A DNA stretch of 10,955 nucleotides from Candidatus Sericytochromatia bacterium (GTDB taxonomy: Bacteria; Cyanobacteriota; Sericytochromatia; JACMPN01), in assembly GCA_014377495.1 (NCBI GenBank), contig JACMPN010000448.1:1-10955 (forward strand). Reading direction: 5' to 3'. Position 1 is the first letter of the stretch. Each line of letters opens with the position of its first letter. The position numbers and the translations under genes are program-made. Positions 5,945 through 10,955 of the stretch are shown here, one piece after another. The notes under the pieces are model-generated. The model did not search any database, was not told where the DNA came from, and was given only the letters and a program-made list of their open reading frames with translations.

Positions 5945-7219
5945 ATGCGTCGTTTCATCATGTTGCCGATCACCTCGTTGGTCGCCGCATCCATCTTAGT
6001 GGGTTGCCAGGGCGTCAATATGCCGCTGGCCAGCGGTGCCCGTTACAGTCAACTCACCTTTGGCCCCGCCAGTCAGGGCAGCTTGACCATGGTCAAAGAA
6101 TCGGGCAAGGCCACCACTGGGGCCGGCGCCACAGCGGATGCCCGGCTGAGTGCCCCCATGGCGGCCCCAGCCCCGTCGATGATGGTTGCCCCGGGTTATC
6201 CGGGCGGTTATTACGGCGGAGGCGGTTTCTGGGGCTCCGAGTACGAGCTCGTCTCGACGACCGAGGCCAAGGCCCCCGCCTTCAACGGGACGTACGCCGA
6301 CGCCCTCGAAAAATTTGCCCGGCCCATGGTCCAGGAGTGGGCCCCGGACGCTGTCTTGCGCAGTGTCAGCGGCAACGTCGACGGCACCGGCATCAACCCC
6401 AAGCCGACGCCGTCGGCCAGCGGCCTGGCCCCCTCGCCGATGCCGGCCGATGGACGCGACATCGCCGTCAGTCCCGGCAAGCCGATGATGGGCATGCCGA
6501 TGTACGACGCACCGACGGGCTGGCGCTTCGAGTTCGCCTCCAAGGCCAAGCGGGAAAGCCTGCATTTCGTCATCGGTGGCGACCAGACACTGATTATCAA
6601 GCAGACGTTCAAAGAGCGGCAAAACGAGATTGGCAGCACCAAGCTGGGTAGCGCCGAAGTGATCGCCCTGGTCACCAAGGCCATCCAGGACAAGTCCGTG
6701 ACGGCCAACGACCCAGCCCAAAGCTCGGGTGGCGGGACGGGCGGCGTCGGGATTGCCTACCCGGTGAAACCCATGGTGGATCCCTCCGGCAGTGCCGGCA
6801 GTGGCGTCAATACGACCACGGCGGTCGATGCCGGCCCTGCGGGTGCCGGGCCGACGCCGATGCCCTACATCCCGCCCCAGGAAGAAGAGCTGTTCACAGT
6901 GCCGGCCAATGCCCGGTGGGACCTGAACCTGAACAATGAGCAGTACCCGAACGGTACGGCGACGGCCAGCCGGCTGATCTGGAACGTGAACATGAACACG
7001 AACGTCGGCCAGGCACCTGCCCCTGGTTACTACGTCACCGGCGCCTGGGCCCGTGTGGATGCCACCACGGGACAATTGCTCAGCCTGAGCCGGCCGCGCA
7101 AAATCACCCAGAGTTACGCCACGCCCGAAACCCCGCCGATGCCGATGCCCATGGCAAACAGCACGTCAGCAACGGCGACGGGCACAGCCACGTCAGGCGG
7201 GACGGCGCCCAAGCGCTAG
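5945..7219 (+). CDS. Lipoprotein with PepSY-like segments and Pro/Met/Gly-rich linkers
   Basis: The product has 424 residues. It starts with a lipoprotein signal peptide, MRRFIMLPITSLVAASILVG, and a lipobox LVGC with the lipidated cysteine at 21 and Gln at +2, so it is exported and membrane-anchored. The ATG at 5945 is preceded by AAAGGGAG at 7-nt spacing; an in-frame GTG at 5894 would bury the signal peptide. After a low-complexity segment rich in Ala/Gly/Pro (about 55-98), residues 117-145 (YADALEKFARPMVQEWAPDA) and 192-225 (GWRFEFASKAKRESLHFVIG) resemble the helix and strands of a PepSY-type domain. The end (about 325-385) has WDLNLNN...GAWARVDATTGQLLSLSR, a typical PepSY closing strand. 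Linkers at 152-190, 260-312 and 395-424 are rich in Pro, Met, Gly and Thr. Partner and role are unknown; PepSY assignment is by pattern. It is followed by strong hairpins at 7227-7302. Confidence 0.85.
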   Translation: MRRFIMLPITSLVAASILVGCQGVNMPLASGARYSQLTFGPASQGSLTMVKESGKATTGAGATADARLSAPMAAPAPSMMVAPGYPGGYYGGGGFWGSEYELVSTTEAKAPAFNGTYADALEKFARPMVQEWAPDAVLRSVSGNVDGTGINPKPTPSASGLAPSPMPADGRDIAVSPGKPMMGMPMYDAPTGWRFEFASKAKRESLHFVIGGDQTLIIKQTFKERQNEIGSTKLGSAEVIALVTKAIQDKSVTANDPAQSSGGGTGGVGIAYPVKPMVDPSGSAGSGVNTTTAVDAGPAGAGPTPMPYIPPQEEELFTVPANARWDLNLNNEQYPNGTATASRLIWNVNMNTNVGQAPAPGYYVTGAWARVDATTGQLLSLSRPRKITQSYATPETPPMPMPMANSTSATATGTATSGGTAPKR

Positions 7220-7226
7220 TCCCGAT

Positions 7227-7242
7227 CCCCGCTGATGCGGGG
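7227..7242. terminator. Short perfect hairpin after the PepSY-like lipoprotein gene
   Basis: CCCCGC-TGAT-GCGGGG starts 8 nt after the stop codon at 7219. The 6-bp all-GC stem is followed by TGGGG, not by a T-run. It may act with the larger hairpin at 7259-7302 as a termination or mRNA-end stabilising structure. Confidence 0.35.
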
Positions 7243-7258
7243 TGGGGCAAGCCCGAGT

Positions 7259-7302
7259 GGCACCCTGGCGGTCGTTCCGAGACGGATGGCCACCGGGGTG
7301 CC
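7259..7302 (+). terminator. Long hairpin between the two lipoprotein genes
   Basis: GGCACCCTGGCGGTC (7259-7273) pairs with GGCCACCGGGGTGCC (7288-7302) over 15 positions, with one C.A mismatch and two G.U pairs. Inside the loop, TCCG-AGA-CGGA forms a second 4-bp stem. It is followed by CTTTACC, which is only a hint of a T-run. Its place 40 nt after a stop codon and about 120 nt before the next start fits a terminator or a transcript-stabilising element. Confidence 0.42.
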
Positions 7303-7319
7303 CTTTACCTGGCGTTGTA

Positions 7320-7348
7320 TTGCAAATCGGGTGGGCGGCCGATGAAAT
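7320..7348 (+). promoter_or_regulatory. Weak candidate promoter of the PrcB-domain lipoprotein gene
   Basis: TTGCAA (7320-7325) and TGAAAT (7343-7348) are 17 nt apart, each matching four of six sigma-70 consensus bases. They lie just after the hairpins that separate the two lipoprotein genes, leaving a 5' leader of about 65-70 nt. Tentative. Confidence 0.25.
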
Positions 7349-7421
7349 CAGTGGGATGATCAAAAGGGCTTGTGTCGGACGGGTCGCGTTGCGGGTCCAG
7401 CCCATTTTCGAGGAGGATTTC

Positions 7422-7886
7422 ATGTCCCGTTTACTCATCGCCTGCCTGATGATCGGCTTGGCCGGCACCGGTTGTTCGCAAACGTCCTTCGGCGGCAGCA
7501 CCACAAGTACGAACGGCAGCACGATCCAGACGACGACGGTCGCCCAGGGTGCCGACAGTCTGATCAGCCAGCGCCGCCGGGTGGCCATCAAGGACGACGC
7601 TGCCTGGACGGCACTCTGGAAGGAACACAGGGGCAGCGATGCGGGTCGGCCGAATGTCGATTTCAGCAAGGAGATGGTCCTGGCCGCCTTTACCGGCGAA
7701 CAGCTGACTGCCGGCTACGAAGTGAAAATCGGCAGCCTGAATATCCAGGGCAATCGGGTCCTCGTCAACATCCGGGAAATCACCCCGAGTTCGAGCACGG
7801 TGACCGCCCAGGTGATCACCACGCCGTTTCACCTGGTGAAGGCGCCCCGGCGCACGGAAGAGGTCGTTTTCATCGAAGCGCCGTAA
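7422..7886 (+). CDS. PrcB C-terminal domain lipoprotein
   Basis: The product has 154 residues. A signal peptide, MSRLLIACLMIGLAGTG, precedes Cys18, so it is probably a lipoprotein; the lipobox GTGC has Gly at -3, where Leu/Val/Ala is usual. A Ser/Thr/Asn-rich linker (21-45) follows. Residues about 55-140 match the PrcB_C domain pattern: AWTALWKEH at 61-69, VDFSKEMVLAAFTGE at 79-93, AGYEVKIGSLNIQGNRVLV at 97-115, and a Pro at 135 in TTPFHLVK. PrcB is known from the Treponema denticola dentilisin protease complex as a lipoprotein needed with PrtP and PrcA, but the domain is widespread and often stands alone. No protease is adjacent here, so a protease-partner role is not shown. AGGAGG at 7411-7416 is a strong Shine-Dalgarno at 5-nt spacing and fixes the start; the in-frame start at 7242 lies within hairpin DNA and is rejected. 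It converges with the GH57 gene. Confidence 0.87.
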   Translation: MSRLLIACLMIGLAGTGCSQTSFGGSTTSTNGSTIQTTTVAQGADSLISQRRRVAIKDDAAWTALWKEHRGSDAGRPNVDFSKEMVLAAFTGEQLTAGYEVKIGSLNIQGNRVLVNIREITPSSSTVTAQVITTPFHLVKAPRRTEEVVFIEAP

Positions 7887-7897
7887 AACCACCGGCC

Positions 7898-7936
7898 TCA
7901 GCCAGGGCCCGTGATTAACTCACGTGCCCTGGCTGA
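7898..7936. terminator. Bidirectional hairpin between convergent genes
   Basis: TCAGCCAGGGC (7898-7908) pairs exactly with GCCCTGGCTGA (7926-7936). Inside, CGTGA-TTAAC-TCACG adds 5 bp after a single C.T mismatch, giving a 16-bp stem with a 5-nt loop. It begins 11 nt after the PrcB-domain gene and reaches to 10 nt before the stop of the oppositely oriented GH57 gene. This is the classical place for a shared terminator. The plus strand has no T-run after it; the minus strand has TTTT only 9 nt beyond the stem, inside the last codons of the PrcB gene region. Confidence 0.6.
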
Positions 7937-7945
7937 TGCCAACGA

Positions 7946-9565
7946 TCAGGCGCTGGCGGAGGCGGTGGCCCGCTGGCCCTGGTATCGGCGCCAGTCGATC
8001 TCCGAAAACGGGTTATCTTCGGCGGCGATCGGGGCCAGGACGGCCTCGGTCAGGGTACCTGCCCGGATGGCCTCGGCCAACACGTGGAACCGGGACCGGT
8101 GCAGTTCGAAGCGCTCTTTGGCCCAGACTCCGGCCTGTCCGGTCGTCACCAGGAACGGCCAGTCACTGCTCTCGAGCAAGACCAACTCGCGGGCAGCCTG
8201 GGTAAGGGCCCGATCCACGAGGCCCGTGGCATCGGCATAGTCGTTGGCCAGAGCGTCCATCTCATGCTCGGCGGCATGGATCAACGGCCACATGAAGGCG
8301 ACTTCGGGGTTGTTCCAGACCCAGTAATTGCCGCCGGCGCCCCAAGACGTTTCTTCCGGCAGCGTGATGCTGCGTTGGGCCGGATGGTTGGCCACGACCT
8401 GGCTGAGCGTCATCGGACGCACATCCACGGCCCGGGCCAGCCGGCGCCAGACGGCCGTCAGCCAGTCGACACCTTCGTACCACCAGTGGCCGAACAGTTC
8501 GGTATCAAAGGGGACGACCAGCACGCCCTCGATGCCGTGCTCAGCCTGATAGGCCTTCAATTCCTCGTGCAGGACACCGATGAAATGATCCGCATGGGAC
8601 TCCAGATGCTCGCGGGCGACGATCGGATCGTAAGGACCTTTGTCGGCCAGCTCCACGTTGCGCCCCTCAAGGCGCCAGTACCGGTTGCCGGAGTGGGAAT
8701 GCTTCTTGTGGAACTCCCGGTAGACGCCATCGCCGGGATACCCCGTGTGGGCGCTCCAGACCTGGTAGCCGACCCGGCGGTGGCGGCCAAAGACGGTGAC
8801 CCGGCTGCCGGCGACCTGATAGGGCTCAAGGGTGGACAGCCCCGTTTCCGGACGCACGGTCGGGGGAGCGGCGAGACCGGCATAGGCCCCGATGGCGGCA
8901 CCGGCCGATTTGCCGCCTTCGATGGCCGTGTTCTCGACGAGGAAGTACTTCAGTCCCGCCGCCTCGATGGCCGTCTCGATCCCCGGCTTGTAGGCGCATT
9001 CGGGCAACCAGAAGCCGTTGGGCTGCACCCCGAAATGGTGCTTGTGGGTGGCCACGCCCAGGCCGTACTGGGCGGCGACGGCGGCGGGCTCCCCGACGAG
9101 GGGGCTGAAGCAGTGGGTGGCGGCGGAGGTGATCAGCTCGATGGCCCCCAGCTCGTGAAAGCGCCGGAAGGGGATCAGCAGGTTCGGGCCCATGCGGCGG
9201 TAGGTGGCCAGGACGGCGGTGAACTCCTCGGCGTGCAGGTCGGCGAGGACGGCCATGTCCGGCTCTGCGGTCAACAGGAACGCCGCCGCATCCTCACGGG
9301 ACACACGGATCATCCGCTCCATCCACTCGACGAAACCGTCCTGCAGGTAGGGATCGGCCAACTGCTCGGCCAAAATCGGCGTGATGCCGATCGTGGCCCG
9401 TGGGCGCAAGCCTTCGTTGACAAGGGTTTCCAACGCCGTCAGCAGCGGCAGATAGGTCCCGAACATCGCCTCGAAGAGGTTCTCCTCACCGAAGGGCCAT
9501 TTGCCGGCCTTGCGGTAATAGGGCAGATGACTATGCAGGACCAGACAAAACGCACCGAAACTCAT
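7946..9565 (-). CDS. GH57 1,4-alpha-glucan branching enzyme (DUF1957 type)
   Basis: The product has 539 residues, close to the usual length of bacterial and archaeal GH57 branching enzymes. It makes alpha-1,6 branches in glycogen-like glucan in the cytoplasm. Visible GH57 motifs are HSHLPY at 11-16, the nucleophile motif WLPECAYKPG at 186-195 with Glu189, the acid/base motif VPFDTELFGHWWYEG at 351-365 with Asp354, and ETSWGAGGNYWVWNNPE at 405-421. The C-terminal domain has the WPFLVTTGQAG segment (469-479) typical of the branching-enzyme branch and not of GH57 amylases. The ATG at 9565 has AGGGG five nt upstream; the in-frame ATG at 9646 adds an Arg-rich stretch not seen in the family and is rejected. 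The gene lies 276 nt downstream of the kinase/pyrophosphorylase gene on the same strand, with hairpins in the gap, so it may have its own promoter. Confidence 0.95.
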   Translation of the reverse strand: MSFGAFCLVLHSHLPYYRKAGKWPFGEENLFEAMFGTYLPLLTALETLVNEGLRPRATIGITPILAEQLADPYLQDGFVEWMERMIRVSREDAAAFLLTAEPDMAVLADLHAEEFTAVLATYRRMGPNLLIPFRRFHELGAIELITSAATHCFSPLVGEPAAVAAQYGLGVATHKHHFGVQPNGFWLPECAYKPGIETAIEAAGLKYFLVENTAIEGGKSAGAAIGAYAGLAAPPTVRPETGLSTLEPYQVAGSRVTVFGRHRRVGYQVWSAHTGYPGDGVYREFHKKHSHSGNRYWRLEGRNVELADKGPYDPIVAREHLESHADHFIGVLHEELKAYQAEHGIEGVLVVPFDTELFGHWWYEGVDWLTAVWRRLARAVDVRPMTLSQVVANHPAQRSITLPEETSWGAGGNYWVWNNPEVAFMWPLIHAAEHEMDALANDYADATGLVDRALTQAARELVLLESSDWPFLVTTGQAGVWAKERFELHRSRFHVLAEAIRAGTLTEAVLAPIAAEDNPFSEIDWRRYQGQRATASASA

Positions 9566-9588
9566 GGTTCCCCTTTTCCTACCGCGAA

Positions 9589-9630
9589 ACAGCATCCGCT
9601 GTCTCTGCCGACCACGCCGTCGGGGCAGAG
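9589..9630 (-). promoter_or_regulatory. Tandem hairpins in the upstream leader of the GH57 gene
   Basis: ACAGC-ATCC-GCTGT (9589-9602) is a perfect 5-bp stem. It abuts a second hairpin, CTCTGCCGAC (9603-9612) against GTC-GG-GGCAGAG (9619-9630), a 10-bp stem with a GG bulge. Together they end 24 nt before the GH57 start on the minus strand. They could end transcripts from the upstream gene or structure the GH57 5' leader. No T-run follows on the minus strand. Confidence 0.38.
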
Positions 9631-9682
9631 CGCCAAACGGCGGCACCGGACCGGCAAAGTGACAGGTATCGTAACACCCAGC

Positions 9683-9713
9683 CCCCGGTTACGCGGCGTT
9701 ACGCCGGCCGGGG
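9683..9713. repeat. GC-rich inverted repeat with an internal repeat in the gap before GH57
   Basis: CCCCGG (9683-9688) and CCGGGG (9708-9713) enclose a second palindrome, GGCG-TTA-CGCC (9696-9706). GTTACGC occurs twice, at 9688-9694 and 9698-9704. It lies in the 276-nt gap between the kinase/pyrophosphorylase and GH57 genes. No T-run adjoins it; role unknown. Confidence 0.35.
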
Positions 9714-9841
9714 CCAGAACTTGACCAGCCGTGCGGTCACCGACTTCGGGACGATCCCAGCCAGGCCACCACGGCATCACAGCGGGCAAGCGCCGTGTTG
9801 CTGTAACCAAATCGTTTTCAACCAGCGGTCGTCCCACCCGG

Positions 9842-10678
9842 TTAACGAAGGAGGAGGAGGATCTCGCTCGCCGTTTCCTCGATGGCCTTGTGGGAGACGT
9901 CGACGATCGGGCAGCCAAGGCGGTGCATGATGTCGCCGGCGTACTGCAGTTCGCTGAGGATGTTTTCGAATTTGGCATAGTCGGACGAGCGGGGCAGGCC
10001 CATGGCCGCCAGGCGGGCGACACGGATCTCGTAGAGGAGGGCCGGATCGATGGTCAGCCCGACCACCCGGCCACGCTCCAGGGAGAACATCTCCGGCGGG
10101 GCGGCGACGCCTTTGACCAGGGGCACGTTGCCGGCCCGCATGCCGCGGTTCTGGGCCAGATACATGCAGGTGGGCGTCTTCGAGGTGCGGGACACGCCCG
10201 TCAGGACGATGTCCGCTGCCAGCAAGCCGCGGGGATCCTTGCCGTCGTCGAACTTGATGGCAAACTCGATCGCCTCCATGCGGGCGAAGTACTCGGCATC
10301 GAGGGTATGCAGCAATCCGCTGCGCGGACTTGGCTGCATGCCGAGCATGCTGCCCATCGTGCGGATCAGGGTGCCGAGCAGGTCGACGCAGGGGATGCCG
10401 TGCTGGCTGGCCGCCGTCTCCAGGGCTTCGCGGAACCCCGGCACGACGAAGGTGTACCCGATCAGACAGGGTTGGCGCTGGGCCAGACGCTCGACGATGC
10501 GGGGGATCTGACCGACCTCAAGGACCCGGGGCAAACGGTCGATCGACAGACGCTGACCCGGAAACTGGCTGGCGGCGGCCCGGGCGACGGCTTCGGCGGT
10601 TTCACCGGTCGAGTCCGACAAGGTGTAAACGGCCAGGCTCGTCGTCTGGGGATCGGGAATCGTCGGGTCGGTGAACAT
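9842..10678 (-). CDS. DUF299 bifunctional kinase/pyrophosphorylase (PPDK or PEP synthase regulatory protein)
   Basis: The product has 278 residues, the normal family length. Such proteins switch pyruvate phosphate dikinase or PEP synthase off by ADP-dependent phosphorylation of a threonine and on again by phosphate-dependent removal of that group. The family's N-terminal signature YTLSDSTGETAE is at 18-29. The P-loop-like GVSRTSKTPTCMYLA is at 161-175. RGMRAGNVPLV (178-188), with the Asn-x-Pro motif, and GLTIDP at 207-212 are further hallmarks, and the C-terminus has CPIVDVSHKAIEETA at 256-270. ATG 10678 is chosen because the fold begins soon after it and an AGGA lies upstream; an in-frame ATG at 10804 would add 42 basic residues foreign to the family. 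The target dikinase or PEP synthase gene is not in the window. Sequence alone does not tell me which of the two it regulates. Confidence 0.95.
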   Translation of the reverse strand: MFTDPTIPDPQTTSLAVYTLSDSTGETAEAVARAAASQFPGQRLSIDRLPRVLEVGQIPRIVERLAQRQPCLIGYTFVVPGFREALETAASQHGIPCVDLLGTLIRTMGSMLGMQPSPRSGLLHTLDAEYFARMEAIEFAIKFDDGKDPRGLLAADIVLTGVSRTSKTPTCMYLAQNRGMRAGNVPLVKGVAAPPEMFSLERGRVVGLTIDPALLYEIRVARLAAMGLPRSSDYAKFENILSELQYAGDIMHRLGCPIVDVSHKAIEETASEILLLLR

Positions 10679-10793
10679 GGCGTCATCCTCTAAACGGCGG
10701 GCCCGCACGGCAGGCCACAGGGCCTTAAACAACCGGCGTTGCAGCTTGCTTCGTATCCAGCCGCAACGCCGCAGTCGTTGGACCCCATTTTGG

Positions 10794-10816
10794 GTTGGTG
10801 CCAACGGTCAAACCGT
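10794..10816. promoter_or_regulatory. Clustered inverted repeats upstream of the kinase/pyrophosphorylase gene
   Basis: GTTGG-TG-CCAAC (10794-10805) overlaps ACGGT-CAA-ACCGT (10804-10816). Both are exact inverted repeats with short spacers and lie 116-138 nt upstream of the start. They look like operator half-sites more than RNA hairpins because the spacers are only 2-3 nt. A TTGACC on the minus strand lies within them, but no good -10 follows. The regulator is unknown. Confidence 0.3.
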
Positions 10817-10850
10817 CACAAACGCCGACAACACACCACTAGGGCCCATG

Positions 10851-10907
10851 CTGCCGCAAGGCTCGCCAAAGCACAAGCCCCACCTTTCGGTGGGCCTTGT
10901 GCGGCAG
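10851..10907. promoter_or_regulatory. Hairpin with an alternative competing stem
   Basis: GCACAAGCCCCACC (10871-10884), loop TTTC, then GGTGGGCCTTGTGC (10889-10902) form a 14-bp stem with one C.C mismatch. Alternatively CTGCCGCAAGGC (10851-10862) can pair with GCCTTGTGCGGCAG (10894-10907), leaving a 2-nt bulge. Both stems need the same 10894-10902 strand, so they cannot coexist in full. The element is 170-230 nt upstream of the kinase/pyrophosphorylase gene. It may also be the terminator of a gene beyond the right edge. No T-run follows on either strand. Confidence 0.4.
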
Positions 10908-10955
10908 TATGAAACCGGCAGTCTGGCGGCGGCGTCAGCGGGGTCCGGGCCGAAA

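Noticed and set aside
5996..7075. 359-codon minus-strand ORF opposite the PepSY-like lipoprotein gene
   Set aside because: His/Arg/Gly-rich shadow translation with no signal peptide or domain; the plus-strand product has an SD, a signal peptide and a lipobox.
8084..9724. 546-codon plus-strand ORF opposite the GH57 gene
   Set aside because: It is antisense to a gene with intact GH57 catalytic motifs. The translation is Gly/Asp/Val-rich with no family resemblance.
9731..10693. 320-codon plus-strand ORF opposite the kinase/pyrophosphorylase gene
   Set aside because: Shadow of the clear DUF299 gene on the other strand; no motif visible.
10679..10804. 42-residue N-terminal extension of the kinase/pyrophosphorylase
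   Set aside because: It would make the protein longer than the family, is very basic, and runs into the inverted-repeat cluster; ATG 10678 has an AGGA upstream.

Overview
This is a GC-rich bacterial window (clearly above 60% GC by eye) with eight confident protein genes, one probable pseudogene remnant, one probable leader peptide and several hairpins between genes. Two lipoprotein signal peptides suggest a bacterium with exported, envelope-anchored proteins. No rRNA, tRNA, IS element or CRISPR array is visible, so taxonomy is left open. The gene mix (GH57 branching enzyme, DUF299 kinase/pyrophosphorylase, LuxE/PaaK enzymes, a two-domain cyclic-nucleotide protein) would fit a deep-branching environmental lineage, but this is inference only.

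Left part (1-5597): an accessory cluster read on the minus strand. In order of transcription it encodes a 390-residue protein with two GNAT-like halves, a PaaK-like adenylate-forming ligase, a LuxE-like acyl-protein synthetase, and a protein with two cyclic-nucleotide-binding folds and no DNA-binding domain. The first three are nearly contiguous (2 nt and 48 nt gaps) and look like one operon that activates and transfers an acyl group. The fourth lies 134 nt further on, behind a 14-codon leader ORF that has the only good Shine-Dalgarno sequence there. Beyond it, at 301-537, is a decayed C-terminal piece of a phospholipase-D-like protein with an in-frame stop.

Middle (5598-7886): a 347-nt divergent intergenic region, then two plus-strand lipoprotein genes. 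One has a PepSY-like architecture with Pro/Met/Gly-rich linkers. The other carries a PrcB C-terminal domain.

Right part (7946-10678): two minus-strand genes of central carbon metabolism. They are a GH57 1,4-alpha-glucan branching enzyme (glycogen formation) and, upstream of it, a DUF299 bifunctional kinase/pyrophosphorylase that controls pyruvate phosphate dikinase or PEP synthase. This suggests a link between gluconeogenic PEP supply and glucan storage. The last 277 nt hold no gene but do hold inverted repeats and a pair of competing RNA stems.

The most unusual items are the GNAT / PaaK-like / LuxE-like / cNMP-protein cluster with no LuxC reductase, the leader ORF before the cNMP gene, the PLD-like remnant, and a recurring type of intergenic hairpin (long stem with one internal mismatch and no U-tract).
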